This document shows, piece by piece, positions 30,425-41,290 of a stretch of DNA of 64,000 nucleotides. The stretch covers positions 1 through 64,000 of the forward strand of contig CAMFGY010000010.1 in the NCBI GenBank assembly GCA_945952065.1, written 5' to 3'. Positions within the stretch are counted from its first letter, which is position 1. Each line of letters begins with the position of its first letter. The position numbers and the translations under genes were made by a program. This stretch comes from an uncultured Burkholderiales bacterium. GTDB taxonomy: Bacteria > Pseudomonadota > Gammaproteobacteria > Burkholderiales > Burkholderiaceae_C. The notes beneath the pieces are model-generated. The model was not told where the DNA came from, ran no database searches, and worked only from the letters and a program-made list of their open reading frames with translations.

Positions 30425-31747
30425 TCAGCGGCCGTCACGGCTGCGCAAGCCGTCACGGGAACGCACATCGGTGCTGACTGTCGGCGCCGCAGGCGTTTCT
30501 GCCGCGGGGCTCACCACCGGCGGCGAGGCCGTCACCGTGCCTGTGGACTGCTGGATCAATTTATCCAAGGGGAGATAGAGCAGGTTCGAACCACTGCGGC
30601 TGTCCACCATCACCTTGCTGACATTGGCATAAATCTGCTGCATGGTGTCGGTGTAGAGCCGGTCTCGCGTCACGCCGGGCGCTTTTTGGTATTCACTCAA
30701 AACACTCTTGAAGCGCTGTGCATCACCCTCGGCTTGCGCCACGACGCGGGACTTGTAGCCCTCAGCCTCTTCCAACAAACGAGCCGAAGTGCCCTGCGCC
30801 TTTGGGATGACGTCATTCGCGTAGGCTTGGCCTTCGTTCTTCAGACGCTCACGGTCCGCGCCAGCCTTGAATGCATCATCAAATGCGGCCTGCACTTGCT
30901 CGGGCGGCGCCACGTTTTGCACATTGACGTTCTTGATTTGAATGCCGGCCTTCAAACGATCCAACTGGGCTTGAATGGACTTGACCAAATCCACAGCGAT
31001 GGCATCGCGCTGCTCATAGAGCACCGAGTCCATCTTGCTCTTGCCGACGATTTCACGCACTGCAGACTCTGCCGCCAAGACCACTGCCTCATCGGGGTTG
31101 CGGTTCTCGTACAGATAGTCGCGCGCGTCTTTCAGGGTGTATTGCACCGTGAAACGGATGTCGACGATGTTCTCGTCCTGGGTCAGCATGGAAGAGTCAC
31201 GCAAACCGGTGGCTTGCACCACCGAATTGCGACCGACCTCGACCTGACGCAACTGCGTCACCGACACAATTTCGTCGGCCTGGAAGGGGTACGGCAGTCG
31301 CCACTGAAAGCCTGCCTCGACGGTTTTGCTGTACTTGCCGAAAGAGGTCACCACCGCTTGCTGGCCTTCTTGGACGATGAAGAAGCCGCTGCCCAACCAG
31401 CCCAGCAAGACCACACCGCCGATCAGGCCAGCGCCGATACCGGCACTCTTCATATCGGGCTGAAAGTTGTTGCCGCCGCCATTGCCGCCGTGGCCGGAAT
31501 CATTGCCACCCGAAGGCTTGCCGCCGAACATGCCAGACAGCTTGCGGTTGAAGTCGCGCCACAACTCATCCAGGTCGGGCGGACCGTCATTGCGACCGTT
31601 GTTCAAATGGCGCCCTGCGCGCCAGCCGGCGGGCATCAAGCCGCTCAACAAGGCCAGCGTGGCCTGGGCCAGCGGTTTCAATCGACCGGCGGCCTGGCTT
31701 TCGGGGCGCCGCTCGCGGCTCACTGGCTCAAAGGTATTCATGCTCAT
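30425..31747 (-). CDS. hflK: FtsH protease activity modulator HflK
   Basis: Partner of HflC. A Gly/Asn-rich N-terminus (about 75-96) precedes a membrane segment at 102-125, the SPFH domain, and a helical C-terminus. GPPDLDELWRDFNRKL (55-70) is the family's conserved N-terminal box. About 50 residues before that box are longer than usual and include a hydrophobic stretch (29-40). The start overlaps the hflX stop as ATGA, which supports it. Confidence 0.94.
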   Translation of the reverse strand: MSMNTFEPVSRERRPESQAAGRLKPLAQATLALLSGLMPAGWRAGRHLNNGRNDGPPDLDELWRDFNRKLSGMFGGKPSGGNDSGHGGNGGGNNFQPDMKSAGIGAGLIGGVVLLGWLGSGFFIVQEGQQAVVTSFGKYSKTVEAGFQWRLPYPFQADEIVSVTQLRQVEVGRNSVVQATGLRDSSMLTQDENIVDIRFTVQYTLKDARDYLYENRNPDEAVVLAAESAVREIVGKSKMDSVLYEQRDAIAVDLVKSIQAQLDRLKAGIQIKNVNVQNVAPPEQVQAAFDDAFKAGADRERLKNEGQAYANDVIPKAQGTSARLLEEAEGYKSRVVAQAEGDAQRFKSVLSEYQKAPGVTRDRLYTDTMQQIYANVSKVMVDSRSGSNLLYLPLDKLIQQSTGTVTASPPVVSPAAETPAAPTVSTDVRSRDGLRSRDGR

Positions 31748-33081
31748 GCCTGTGTGGGGTGGATGGCTGCAGAGCCCAAACCGGACTGTGCAGCAGAGTT
31801 CTCGGGATCAAACTCCGCCCCTTCAATTGGGGGAGTCTCGGAGGAAATCAAGCCCAGGCCGCGAGGATCTTCTGCCTCGGGCTGTGGGTGAGGCGCTCTT
31901 TGCATGGCCTCCACGATTTGACTGCGCAATAAATCCAGGCCCTCGCCGTCCAAGGCGCTGACAAAAACCCGGGGCACACGCTGGCCACCGCCCAAACCTT
32001 GGCTGGGGCTATGGCGCTCCACCCAATCGATAGGCTCTCGCGGGCGCTGGCTTTCTTCAAGCATGTCTTGCTTGTTGTAGACCAAGATTTGGGGGATGGC
32101 CGCTGCGCCAATCTCCTCCAAGACGCGCTCCACTTCCTGCATCTGCTCGTCCAGCAAGGGGGAAGCCGCATCCACCACATGCAGCAGCAAATCAGCATCG
32201 GCCGCTTCTTGCAGCGTGGCACGGAACGCCACCACCAGCTTGTGCGGCAAGTCGCGAATAAAACCTACCGTATCAGAGAGCGACACACTGGTGCCGGCCT
32301 GTTCTAGATAAAGCGAACGTGTGGTGGTATCGAGGGTGGCGAAAAGTTGGTCCGCCGCGTAGGTGCGCGCCTTCACCAAGGCATTGAACAAGGTCGATTT
32401 GCCTGCATTGGTGTAGCCCACCAAAGACACACGAAATACGCTGTTACGTGCACGCGCACGTTGCTGGGTGCTGCGCTGGCGCTCGACCTTCTTCAGCCGG
32501 TCTTTGATGTTCTTGATGCGGTCATCGATCATGCGCCGATCCAATTCGATCTGCGCTTCACCCGGGCCGCCGCGCATGCCGATGCCGCCGCTTTGGCGCT
32601 CCAAGTGGCTCCAGCGCCGTACCAGACGGGTCGCCAAGTACTGCAGTCTTGCCAATTCGACCTGCATCTTGCCTTCATGGCTCTTGGCCCGAGCGGCAAA
32701 AATTTCCAGGATCAGGGCGGTGCGATCCGCCACCGGCACGCCCAAGATGCGCTCCAAATTGCGCTGTTGAGCCGGCGAAATGGCCTGATCGAACAAAACG
32801 GTATGCGCTTGATGCGCTTGCACCAAGAGCTTGATCTCATCGACCTTGCCGGAGCCGACGAACAAGGCCGCATCGGGGGCTTGGCGGCGCGCAATGACCC
32901 GCGCCACCGGGGTATCACCGGCCGACTCGGCCAACAAAGCCAACTCGTCCAAAGTGGGATCAAAAGAGCTCGCAGCTTTGGAAGTGCGACCGAAATCAAC
33001 ACCTACCAAAATGGCGCGCGCCACCTCGGAAGGTGGCTGCGCGCCATGGGCAGCTTGAGAAATGGCAGAAGAGGATGTCAA
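31744..33081 (-). CDS. hflX: Ribosome-associated GTPase HflX
   Basis: Ribosome-splitting/rescue GTPase. The N-terminal HflX domain (about 20-190) contains GSGKVDEIK and SGGIGMRGGPGEAQIE. The G domain has GYTNAGKST (222-230), DTVGFIRDLPH (switch II) and NKQD. The 445 residues start at a TTG (33081) without a clear ribosome site; a GTG 19 codons in (33024) is an alternative. It follows hfq by 49 bases, as in E. coli. Confidence 0.94.
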   Translation of the reverse strand: MTSSSAISQAAHGAQPPSEVARAILVGVDFGRTSKAASSFDPTLDELALLAESAGDTPVARVIARRQAPDAALFVGSGKVDEIKLLVQAHQAHTVLFDQAISPAQQRNLERILGVPVADRTALILEIFAARAKSHEGKMQVELARLQYLATRLVRRWSHLERQSGGIGMRGGPGEAQIELDRRMIDDRIKNIKDRLKKVERQRSTQQRARARNSVFRVSLVGYTNAGKSTLFNALVKARTYAADQLFATLDTTTRSLYLEQAGTSVSLSDTVGFIRDLPHKLVVAFRATLQEAADADLLLHVVDAASPLLDEQMQEVERVLEEIGAAAIPQILVYNKQDMLEESQRPREPIDWVERHSPSQGLGGGQRVPRVFVSALDGEGLDLLRSQIVEAMQRAPHPQPEAEDPRGLGLISSETPPIEGAEFDPENSAAQSGLGSAAIHPTQA

Positions 33082-33130
33082 GGTGTGCGGGGCGGGCCGA
33101 GGCCGGTAAAAAGGACTCGCGACAACAGCA

Positions 33131-33376
33131 TCAAGCCGCGTCGTCGGCGTTGTCGGCTGCGTGGAAATTCACCGCGCGGCCCGGCACCACGGTGGAAATC
33201 GCGTGCTTGTAAACCATTTGAGTCACGGTGTTGCGCAGCAAGACCACGTATTGATCGAAGGACTCGATCTGGCCTTGCAGCTTGATGCCATTGACCAAGT
33301 AAATGGAGACCGGCACATGCTCTTTGCGGAGCAGGTTCAGGAAGGGGTCTTGCAAGAGTTGGCCTTTATTGCTCAC
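33131..33376 (-). CDS. hfq: RNA chaperone Hfq
   Basis: Hexameric Sm-like protein that pairs small RNAs with mRNAs. The 81 residues include Sm1 ([19 protein letters not shown]) and Sm2 ([12 protein letters not shown]), with distal/proximal RNA-binding residues Gln8, Phe and Lys-His conserved. The start is GTG, with GGAG six bases upstream. The C-terminal tail is short. It is the 3' neighbour of der. Confidence 0.98.
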   Translation of the reverse strand: MSNKGQLLQDPFLNLLRKEHVPVSIYLVNGIKLQGQIESFDQYVVLLRNTVTQMVYKHAISTVVPGRAVNFHAADNADDAA

Positions 33377-33474
33377 GATATGCTCCGTGTTGTGAGAGGG
33401 TTTCTAAGTAACAGTTTCGACCTTAACACAGGGATGGCGCTCGCATCGATGTGAAGTCTGTGACAAAAACGTAT

Positions 33475-34809
33475 TCAGTCTTTGTCACTGAAAGGGTTTT
33501 TGGACGAACGCATCTCAATCCGCATCGGCGTGCCGACCAGTTTGTAGTGGGCACGAATGCGGCCTTCCAGATAGCGCTTGTAGGCTTCGGTCACGCCTTC
33601 CAAGGAGTTGCCATGCACGATCACCAAGGGCGGATTCATGCCGCCTTGGTGGGCGTAACGCAGCTTGGGCCGATAGTGTCCACTGCGTTTAGGGGTTTGG
33701 TGCTCCACCGCTTCTTGGATCAAACGGGTCAAGACCGGCGTGGTCATCTTGCGGTAGGCCGAAGAATAGGCGTCCGCCAGCGCATTCCACAAAGGCCCCA
33801 GGCCTTGGCGCTTGAGGGCCGAGATATTGTGGATGGGCGCAAACTTCAGGAAAGCCAAGCGTTGCTCAATCGAGCGCTGCAATTGCTCGCGCTGATAGCT
33901 GTCGATCGCATCCCATTTGTTAACGGCCAAGACCACCGCCCGGCCGCTCTCCAAAATATAGCCCGCAATATGCGCATCTTGGTCTGAGACGCCTTGGGTG
34001 GCATCCAAGAGCAACAACACCACATTGGCGTCAGCGATTGCCTGCAAGGTCTTGACCACCGAGAACTTCTCAATGGCTTCAAACACCTTGCCTTTGCGGC
34101 GCAAGCCGGCGGTATCGATCAACTGAAACTGCTGACCATTGCGCTCAAAGGGCACGCTGATGGCGTCTCGCGTGGTGCCGGGCATATCAAACGCCACCAA
34201 GCGCTCTTCACCCAGCCAGGTGTTGATCAAGGTGCTTTTGCCGACATTGGGTCGGCCCGCCACCGCCAAACGAATCACACCATCCGCAGGGTCGACGGGT
34301 GCCTCATCGACTTCGAGTTCAAAAGGCTCCAGCACCGCTTCCATCAAGCTGCGAATGCCCTGGCCATGCGAAGCGGAGATGGGATGAGGCTCGCCCAGGC
34401 CCAGCTCATAAAACTCGCCCAAGAGCGGCGACTCGCTCATGCCCTCGGCCTTGTTGACGCACAAATGAATGCGCTTGCTGGTCTGGCGCAGGTAGCGCGC
34501 AATGTCAGAGTCTTGCGCCGACAAGCCCAGACGCACATCGACGACAAAGATCACGGCATCAGCTTCCGCCACGGCTTGGCGGGTTTGCTTGGCCATTTCT
34601 TTGACGATGCCTGTTGAGCTGTCGGGTTCAAAGCCGCCCGTATCAATGACCGTGAACTCTTGGTTGCCAACCCGGCCGTCGCCATAGTGGCGGTCACGGG
34701 TCAGGCCGGCAAAGTCGGCCACGATCGCATCCCGCGTCTTGGTCAAGCGGTTGAACAAGGTGGACTTGCCCACATTGGGGCGGCCTACGAGTGCGATCAC
34801 GGGTTTCAT
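33475..34809 (-). CDS. der: GTPase Der (EngA)
   Basis: Double-GTPase needed for 50S ribosome assembly. Two G domains each carry GRPNVGKS, at 9-16 and 185-192, followed by a KH-like C-terminal domain (about 355-444). The 444 residues match. It lies between bamB and hfq, 61 bases after bamB; the same bamB-der order is seen in E. coli. Confidence 0.98.
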   Translation of the reverse strand: MKPVIALVGRPNVGKSTLFNRLTKTRDAIVADFAGLTRDRHYGDGRVGNQEFTVIDTGGFEPDSSTGIVKEMAKQTRQAVAEADAVIFVVDVRLGLSAQDSDIARYLRQTSKRIHLCVNKAEGMSESPLLGEFYELGLGEPHPISASHGQGIRSLMEAVLEPFELEVDEAPVDPADGVIRLAVAGRPNVGKSTLINTWLGEERLVAFDMPGTTRDAISVPFERNGQQFQLIDTAGLRRKGKVFEAIEKFSVVKTLQAIADANVVLLLLDATQGVSDQDAHIAGYILESGRAVVLAVNKWDAIDSYQREQLQRSIEQRLAFLKFAPIHNISALKRQGLGPLWNALADAYSSAYRKMTTPVLTRLIQEAVEHQTPKRSGHYRPKLRYAHQGGMNPPLVIVHGNSLEGVTEAYKRYLEGRIRAHYKLVGTPMRIEMRSSKNPFSDKD

Positions 34810-34870
34810 CTTGTTTTTATTCTCTCTAAAGCAAAGGGTTCAAGGGCGGTTCAGGCGCCGATTCTGCCCC

Positions 34871-35995
34871 TCATTCGGGCCGCATGGCGAACAGGCCGCC
34901 ATTGCGTGTGGCCACCAAAATCGTCTGCCCCAGCGCCACCGGCGTGACCGCAATGGGCGAACCATCGGTGGCCAAGCGCAGCTGAGTCTGACCGTTTTCC
35001 GGCGACACAAAGTGCACATAGCCTTCAAAGTCGCCCACCACCACGGTCTTGCCCAGGCTCAATGGCGCGCTCAGCTGGCGATTGCGGAACTGCTCTGCGG
35101 TCCACAGCACGTCGCCATTGGCAATGTTCCAGGCGCTCAAGCGATCCGAGGCATCGGCGGCAAACAACTGCTTGGCATCGCCGCCCACGCCCAGTTTGCC
35201 GCCGATATTGCGGCTCCAGACCAGGCTGCCACGTTCACCGTTGACGCAGCCCACGGCCGACTGAAACGAGCGGGCGCATAAAAGTTCGGCGCTGCGCTGC
35301 ATCGGGCCCACCAAATCAGCCAATCGCTCGACTTCATTGGTTCCGCGCGGATTGCCGATGCCGGCTTCCCAGCGCACGCTGCCTTGCAAGGGGTCAACCC
35401 CGGTCAATCGCGCGCCCTGCCCGACCACCAAAGTGTCTTTGTAGCTGCCAATGACGCCGGGCTGTGCCAAGGTCAGCGGCTCACCGGGACGCCGCAGCAC
35501 CCAGAGCTTGCGTCCGTCTTGTGCATCAAACGCGTGCACCTGTCGATCCACAGTCAGCACAAACACACGCTCACCCGCCACCAGGGGCGCGGCAAATGTC
35601 GGGGTGGGCAAGGTCTTGCGCCACAACACCTGACCGCCATCGATCAGCACCAACTCGTTGTCACGGGTAACCACGGCCGCAAAGCGCCCGTCGCTGCCCA
35701 CGCCTGCGCTCAGCTTTTGGCCGACATCGGCGCGCCAAAGCAGCTGACCATCATTGGCCCGAAGAGCCTGGACCACGCCGTCGCCGCCCGCCACCACAAA
35801 CTGCTCACCGCGCGCAGCAATGGTCAATGGGAATTTGACGTTATCCACGCGGCCGGTCCAAACCACACGACCCGCGATGCTCGGGGTGATGGACTCCAAC
35901 TCAGCCGGTTTGGCGGCATTGGAGCCGCTGAACAAAGAACAGGCGGACACCAGGCCCGCGGCGCACAGAACGCCCAGCAAACGGATGATCTTCAT
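34871..35995 (-). CDS. bamB: Outer membrane assembly lipoprotein BamB
   Basis: Lipoprotein of the Bam complex that binds BamA POTRA domains. The lipobox LVSAC puts the lipidated cysteine at Cys19. The rest is an eight-bladed PQQ-type beta-propeller with repeated Asp-Gly-x-x-W/L-W blade ends. The 374 residues match. The start overlaps the yfgM stop as ATGA. With bamA and bamD, three of the Bam subunit genes are in this window. Confidence 0.95.
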   Translation of the reverse strand: MKIIRLLGVLCAAGLVSACSLFSGSNAAKPAELESITPSIAGRVVWTGRVDNVKFPLTIAARGEQFVVAGGDGVVQALRANDGQLLWRADVGQKLSAGVGSDGRFAAVVTRDNELVLIDGGQVLWRKTLPTPTFAAPLVAGERVFVLTVDRQVHAFDAQDGRKLWVLRRPGEPLTLAQPGVIGSYKDTLVVGQGARLTGVDPLQGSVRWEAGIGNPRGTNEVERLADLVGPMQRSAELLCARSFQSAVGCVNGERGSLVWSRNIGGKLGVGGDAKQLFAADASDRLSAWNIANGDVLWTAEQFRNRQLSAPLSLGKTVVVGDFEGYVHFVSPENGQTQLRLATDGSPIAVTPVALGQTILVATRNGGLFAMRPE

Positions 35996-36678
35996 TGGCC
36001 AGTTCCCTTGGCGGATGCCGAGGCTGCAGCCTCTGGTGCAGCGGCCACGCCCAAGCTCGCGAGCTTGGCCTCAATCAAGCGCCGATAGTCTTGCTTGTCG
36101 CTCATGGCGGCATAAGCTTTTTGATATTCGGCGCGGGCCGCCTCAGGCTTGTTTTGCAGCATCAACAAATCGCCACGGCGATCCGCCTGCAGTGCGGCAA
36201 AGTCCAGCGAGTTGATCTTGTCCAGGGTTTTGCCAGCTTCGTCGTATTGCTTGGCATCCATTTGCAATCCGGCCAAGCGCAGACGTGCGATCTGACGGTA
36301 TTCATCTTCGGCCGCGTTATCAGCCGCCCATGCCAGGCTGGTGCGTGCCGCGTCTGCCTGGCCTTTTTCAAATTGCAGCTTGGCCGCCAGCAAGGCCGCC
36401 TGTGCGGCATAGCTGGTGCGCGGATAGCGCTCTTTCAGGTCAGCGAACACATGACCGGCCTTTTCGGCCTCAGCCGCTTGCACCGCACGGTCAAATTCAT
36501 CGTACATGGCGGCGGCCTTGGCGGCCTGGTCGCGCTGCCACCAATTCCAGCCATTCCAGGCAGCGAAAGCGGCCAGCACCAAGGTGATGCCCCAGGTGAT
36601 CAGATTGCCCCAGCGCTTCCAGAAAGCCTTCAGCTGATCCAGTTGTTCTTGTTCTTCAAGGTCGAGATGCGAGGCCAT
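35992..36678 (-). CDS. yfgM: YfgM-like membrane-anchored TPR protein
   Basis: A short cytoplasmic N-terminus, one membrane segment (about 25-46, rich in Trp) and a periplasmic tetratricopeptide region (about 50-205), ending in an Ala/Ser tail. This matches the UPF0070/YfgM family, known to associate with SecYEG and the chaperone PpiD in E. coli. Position between hisS and bamB is the same as in E. coli, which supports the call. Confidence 0.88.
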   Translation of the reverse strand: MASHLDLEEQEQLDQLKAFWKRWGNLITWGITLVLAAFAAWNGWNWWQRDQAAKAAAMYDEFDRAVQAAEAEKAGHVFADLKERYPRTSYAAQAALLAAKLQFEKGQADAARTSLAWAADNAAEDEYRQIARLRLAGLQMDAKQYDEAGKTLDKINSLDFAALQADRRGDLLMLQNKPEAARAEYQKAYAAMSDKQDYRRLIEAKLASLGVAAAPEAAASASAKGTGQ

Positions 36679-36754
36679 GGATGAATGAGTGTTTCAGAAG
36701 TACTTAGAAAAGGAGATGCAGTCCGCTTGCGGTTTCAAAGCATGCAGGGCGCGA

Positions 36755-38086
36755 TTATGCGTTGAGCAGCTCAGCCGCCCAATCAGCAGCGGCAGAAATG
36801 CTGCGCATCACCTGCTCGCCGCCTTCTGCCCGCAAAGGTTTGACGGCCACCATGCCTTGCGCCAGTTCGTCTTCACCAAAGATCAAGGCATAGGTGGCGC
36901 CGCTGGCGTCCGCCTTCTTGAACTGAGACTTCATGCTGCTCTGCCCGGGGTGCAAGATCACAGACACACCGGCGTTGCGCAAGGCTTCCAACGCCACCAT
37001 CACCTGCGGCAATCCTTGGGCCGAAGGCACAATGGCATAGGCATGCGGCACCGGCGCTGCAGGCGCCACACCCACCTCTTCCAGCAGCAGCAACATGCGC
37101 TCAATGCCCATGCCAAAGCCCACCGCAGGTGCGGGTTTGCCGCCCAGCTGCTCAATCAAACCGTCATAACGGCCGCCCCCACAGACCGTGCCTTGTGAGC
37201 CGAGCTTGTCGGTCACCCACTCAAACACGGTCAGGTTGTAGTAGTCGAGACCTCGCACCAAACGAGGGTTGACGCGGTAAGCCACACCCATGGCGTCCAG
37301 CATGGCGCGCACGCCATTGAAGTGCGCCAACGAGGCTTCGCCCAAGAAGTCCAGCAGCTTGGGCGCCGCATTGGCCATGTCTTGCAGCGCTGGGTTTTTG
37401 GTATCCAAGACGCGCAAGGGATTGGTGTAAAGGCGGCGCTGGCTGTCTTCGTCGAGCAGCTCTTTGTGCTGCTCCAGATACGCAATCAAGGCGTCCCGAT
37501 GCGCGCGACGCTCAGCAGCTTCACCCAAGCAATTCAGCTCCAGGGTGAAGTGTTCGCCTTCGCGCAAACCGAGCTCACGCAGCAGGCGGCTGCCCATCAG
37601 AATCACTTCGGCATCGACATCAGGGCCAGCAAAACCCAGCGCTTCGACCCCCATCTGATGGAATTGCCGATAGCGGCCTTTTTGCGGCTTCTCACGGCGG
37701 AACATGGGGCCGAAGTAGTACAGGCGCCGCCCCGAGTCACGCAGGAAGGAATGCTCGGTCATGGCGCGCACCACGCCGGCCGTCATCTCTGGGCGCAACG
37801 CCAGATGCTCGGCTTGACCGTGCTTGTCTGCGCGGTCTTCGAAGGCATACATCTCCTTCTCAACAATATCGGTCACCTCGCCGATACCGCGCACAAACAA
37901 TGCGGTTTGCTCGACGATGGGCGTGCGCACATTCTGGTAGCCATAACGTTGCAAGACGCTGCGCATCTTGCCTTCCAACCATTCCCAGCGCGCCGATTCC
38001 GGCGGCAAGATGTCGTTCATGCCCTTGACTGCGCGCAAGGGCTCGACTTTGGCGCTGCTGCTGTTCTTCTTCACTTCTTCTGTCAT
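36755..38086 (-). CDS. hisS: Histidine--tRNA ligase
   Basis: Class II aminoacyl-tRNA synthetase. Motif 2 region ([20 protein letters not shown]) and motif 3 (GFGMGIERM) are present, with the histidine-binding [13 protein letters not shown] and GGGRYDGLI between them. The C-terminal anticodon-binding domain spans about 345-443. The 443 residues include a slightly long N-terminus (about 15 residues). It follows ispG by 12 bases. Confidence 0.97.
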   Translation of the reverse strand: MTEEVKKNSSSAKVEPLRAVKGMNDILPPESARWEWLEGKMRSVLQRYGYQNVRTPIVEQTALFVRGIGEVTDIVEKEMYAFEDRADKHGQAEHLALRPEMTAGVVRAMTEHSFLRDSGRRLYYFGPMFRREKPQKGRYRQFHQMGVEALGFAGPDVDAEVILMGSRLLRELGLREGEHFTLELNCLGEAAERRAHRDALIAYLEQHKELLDEDSQRRLYTNPLRVLDTKNPALQDMANAAPKLLDFLGEASLAHFNGVRAMLDAMGVAYRVNPRLVRGLDYYNLTVFEWVTDKLGSQGTVCGGGRYDGLIEQLGGKPAPAVGFGMGIERMLLLLEEVGVAPAAPVPHAYAIVPSAQGLPQVMVALEALRNAGVSVILHPGQSSMKSQFKKADASGATYALIFGEDELAQGMVAVKPLRAEGGEQVMRSISAAADWAAELLNA

Positions 38087-38098
38087 GCTGGCGTCTGC

Positions 38099-39391
38099 TC
38101 AGGCCGGCACCGAGGTGCCAAAGCGCTTTTCAATATAGTTTTCGACCAAGGTCTGGAATTCGCTGGCGATGTTGTCGCCGCGCAGGGTGAGGGCTTTTTC
38201 GCCATCGATGAAGACCGGCGCCGCAGGCGCCTCGCCGGTGCCGGGCAGGCTGATGCCGATGTCGGCGTGCTTGCTCTCACCCGGGCCGTTGACGATGCAG
38301 CCCATCACCGCCACCTTCATGTTCTCCACACCCGGGTATTTGGCGCGCCAGACCGGCATTTGCTCGCGCAAGAAGTCATCGATCTGTTTGGCCAATTCTT
38401 GGAAGGTGGTGCTGGTGGTGCGACCACAGCCGGGGCATGCGGTCACGCTGGGGTTGAAGGCACGCAGGCCCAACGACTGCAAGATCTCCAAGGCCACCAC
38501 CACCTCCTGGGTGCGAGCCTCGCCGGGCTGCGGCGTCAAAGACACGCGGATGGTGTCGCCAATGCCCTCTTGCAGCAAGATGGACAAGGCCGTGGCCGAA
38601 GCCACCGTGCCCTTGGTGCCCATCCCGGCTTCGGTCAGCCCCAAGTGCAAGGCGTAATCGCAACGCTGGCTCAGGGCGCGGTAGACCGAGATCAGATCCT
38701 GCACCCCGCTGACCTTGCAGCTGATGATGATGTTGTTGGGGTTCAGCCCCAGTTCACGCGCGTACTCCGCCGAGCTCAGGGCGGACTGAACCAAGGCCCG
38801 GTACATGACTTGCTGCGCATCCCAAGGCTGGGCGCGGGCCGCGTTCTCGTCCATCATCTGCGCCAGCAATTCAGAATCCAAACTGCCCCAGTTGACGCCG
38901 ATGCGCACCACTTTGTCATAGCGCGCCGCGGCTTCCACCATCATGGCGAACTGCCGGTCTTTTTTGTCGCCCTTGCCCACATTGCCGGGGTTGATGCGGT
39001 ATTTGGACAAGGCCTGCGCCATGGCCGGGTACTCGGTCAGCAAGCGGTGGCCGTTGTAGTGGAAGTCCCCCACCAAGGGCGTGTCAATGCCCATGCGGTC
39101 GAGTTGCTCGCGGATATGCGGCACAGCCTCGGCGGCCTCGGGGGTGTTCACCGTGATGCGCACCATCTCGGAGCCGGCAATCGCCAACTCTTTGACCTGA
39201 ATGGCGGTGCCGATCACGTCCACCGTGTCGGTGTTGGTCATCGACTGGACGCGCACCGGGGCATCGCCACCGATGGTCACCACACGGCTGCCCCAAACCA
39301 CACGGGCTTGACGCGAGCGGCGCGCCGCCGGTTTGGCGGCCGCAATGGCTTGTTCCAAGGTACTGCTTGTGTCGATCATGTTTGCGCTCAT
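38099..39391 (-). CDS. ispG: 4-hydroxy-3-methylbut-2-enyl-diphosphate synthase
   Basis: [4Fe-4S] enzyme of the MEP isoprenoid pathway that converts MEcPP to HMBPP. A TIM barrel binds substrate; the cluster ligands are Cys319 and Cys322 (ACPGCGRTT) and Cys365 ([10 protein letters not shown]), with the usual Glu after it. The 430 residues are typical for Betaproteobacteria. It sits between the RodZ-like gene and hisS, an order shared with many gammaproteobacteria. Confidence 0.97.
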   Translation of the reverse strand: MSANMIDTSSTLEQAIAAAKPAARRSRQARVVWGSRVVTIGGDAPVRVQSMTNTDTVDVIGTAIQVKELAIAGSEMVRITVNTPEAAEAVPHIREQLDRMGIDTPLVGDFHYNGHRLLTEYPAMAQALSKYRINPGNVGKGDKKDRQFAMMVEAAARYDKVVRIGVNWGSLDSELLAQMMDENAARAQPWDAQQVMYRALVQSALSSAEYARELGLNPNNIIISCKVSGVQDLISVYRALSQRCDYALHLGLTEAGMGTKGTVASATALSILLQEGIGDTIRVSLTPQPGEARTQEVVVALEILQSLGLRAFNPSVTACPGCGRTTSTTFQELAKQIDDFLREQMPVWRAKYPGVENMKVAVMGCIVNGPGESKHADIGISLPGTGEAPAAPVFIDGEKALTLRGDNIASEFQTLVENYIEKRFGTSVPA

Positions 39392-39417
39392 GCAGGAGAC
39401 TCGCTGTTCCTAGCGAA

Positions 39418-40392
39418 TCAGTTCAATTCAAGACGTGCGACGTTGTCACGGGACTGGGAGGCCAGGTCCACGCTGCTGCCACGCAACAGCAATTCAGTGC
39501 CGGCCACATTGCCCACCCGAACCTTCAGGGGCGGAACGCCCGCCAGATTCTGCACATCGCCGGGGCGCAAAAGCTTGGAGAGCAAGGTCTGACCCCGCGC
39601 ATCCACCACTTCCACCCAAGACTCAGCATGCACCTTCACGACCAAGGGCACGCCGCCGGGCACAGCTGCTGGCGCGACTGACGCTGCCACAGGCGCGCCG
39701 GGCAAGGCAGCCCCAACGGCGGGCGCCAGCGCAGCAGAAGCCGTCTTGGCTGCGGCTTGGGGCAAAGCGGCTGCAGTGAGGGGGGCCGAGGCCGTCGCCG
39801 CCCCCACTGGGGCCTGAAGTGCGGCACTGGCGGCAGCCTCGCTGGCCACAGGCGCCGCAGCCAGCGGCGCCTCACTGGCCTGCACAGGCTGTGCTTCACC
39901 GGAGGCTTGGGCGGGCACGCTGTCCTGTGTCGTTTTTTGCTGGCGATCGAACAAATCAGCCGGCATGAGATACACCGCTGCGGCGGCGGCCAAGAGCAGG
40001 GCTGAGCCCCATACCACGGGCTTCTTCAGGCTGTCCAGGCTCAAGCCTTCGGAGCGACTGTCTCGCTCCCGATAAGGCTTGTTCAGGCCGCGCGACACAT
40101 GCAACTCAGGCTCGCTGCCACGCGGCAACAAGGCCATCACCGGCGCAGCGTCCACCTTCAAAGCGCGGCAGACCGCCGTGGCCAAGGCCCGGATGAAGGT
40201 CGCATCGTGCAATTCCTGCAGCCGATCCGCCTCCAAGGCCTCCAGCTTGCTTTGGGGCACTTTCAACATGGCCGCCAGAGCCACGATGTGCAGACCGCGC
40301 TGCTGCCGCTGCTGACGCAGCCATGCACCCGCCGTCTGAGGCAAGGCCGGCTCGCTCAACGGGGGCGCGGCCTCGCTCACGATAGAAGACAT
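39418..40392 (-). CDS. RodZ-like helix-turn-helix membrane protein
   Basis: Cytoplasmic HTH_25 domain (about 20-85), one membrane segment (126-143), a long Ala/Pro/Val-rich linker (about 150-240) and a periplasmic DUF4115 domain (about 245-324). This is the RodZ layout; RodZ links MreB filaments to the cell-wall elongation machinery. I chose the ATG at 40392 (324 residues), which has GGAG five bases upstream, over an ATG six codons earlier. Neighbours pilW, ispG and hisS match rodZ synteny in E. coli. Confidence 0.85.
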   Translation of the reverse strand: MSSIVSEAAPPLSEPALPQTAGAWLRQQRQQRGLHIVALAAMLKVPQSKLEALEADRLQELHDATFIRALATAVCRALKVDAAPVMALLPRGSEPELHVSRGLNKPYRERDSRSEGLSLDSLKKPVVWGSALLLAAAAAVYLMPADLFDRQQKTTQDSVPAQASGEAQPVQASEAPLAAAPVASEAAASAALQAPVGAATASAPLTAAALPQAAAKTASAALAPAVGAALPGAPVAASVAPAAVPGGVPLVVKVHAESWVEVVDARGQTLLSKLLRPGDVQNLAGVPPLKVRVGNVAGTELLLRGSSVDLASQSRDNVARLELN

Positions 40393-40402
40393 GCGTTCTC
40401 CC

Positions 40403-41278
40403 TCACTCATCGAATCGCCCGCTGTCCAAAGCTTGCAATTCTGGCGACTGCGGATACCCGCGCCGCAACAATTGACTCAGCTCATCCACGGTCTTGGTAT
40501 TGCCCAAACGCCGCTCGATACGCAAAGCCAGCCAAAGACTCTGCGCATTGCTTTGTTCGGCCTGCGCGTTGACGCGCTTGATATAGAACTGAGCCCGCTC
40601 GTACTGTCCATTGCGGTACAGCACTTCCGCAAAATTCACCGCCACAGCAGGGCTGGCGGGATCGTACTCAAAGGCCTTGGCCAGGCTGCGCTCAGCCTCG
40701 GCCAAGCGGCCCGCGCGCGCTTCGCAAACGCCCCGCGCCATCAAAGTGCGGGCCGGCGCGCGGTAGCTGCCCTGTGCCAGGGCCTGATTGAAGTAAGCGT
40801 CTGATTCCGCCCAGCGCTGCTGCTGGCATTTCAGCCACGCAAAGTTGTGAAGGGTGTCCGGATCATTGGGATACAAGGCCAGGGCGCGTTTGAAGCTGTC
40901 TTCGGCCAATTTGGGTTCACCCATGGCGGCATAGACCAAGGCCCGCAAGTTCAAGGCTTCACGCATATCGGGCTTGACCATCAAGACCTGCTTGATCTCA
41001 TCCAGGGCGGTGTTGAACTGCCCTCGTGAGAAATACAAAGCCGCCAGCTCCAGGCGCACGCCAGCGCGGCGATCCGCATCGGTTTGGTCAGAGTCGGTGC
41101 GCGGTGCGGCACGCTCAGACGAACTCGGCGTGCCACAAGCCGCCAGCATGAAGACAAGCACGAGGGCCATAAAGCCCGCGACGCGACCCGGCGATCGAAC
41201 GCTTGATTCAGTCACAAGCAAGGACCCGGTGGGCAAAACTGTGCGGTCGTTCATGCGGCTCGAACTCGTCGTTAGCAT
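40403..41278 (-). CDS. Type IV pilus biogenesis lipoprotein PilW/PilF
   Basis: Tetratricopeptide lipoprotein needed for outer-membrane secretin assembly in type IV pili. The lipobox LAAC gives Cys48, then about six TPR units (70-280). The N-terminal region before the signal peptide is long; ATGs at 41254 and 41170 are later alternatives, and none has a strong ribosome site. The gene order rlmN-pilW-rodZ-ispG is the usual one. The pilus operons themselves are not in this window. Confidence 0.88.
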   Translation of the reverse strand: MLTTSSSRMNDRTVLPTGSLLVTESSVRSPGRVAGFMALVLVFMLAACGTPSSSERAAPRTDSDQTDADRRAGVRLELAALYFSRGQFNTALDEIKQVLMVKPDMREALNLRALVYAAMGEPKLAEDSFKRALALYPNDPDTLHNFAWLKCQQQRWAESDAYFNQALAQGSYRAPARTLMARGVCEARAGRLAEAERSLAKAFEYDPASPAVAVNFAEVLYRNGQYERAQFYIKRVNAQAEQSNAQSLWLALRIERRLGNTKTVDELSQLLRRGYPQSPELQALDSGRFDE

Positions 41279-41290
41279 TCAGAAAGTGAC

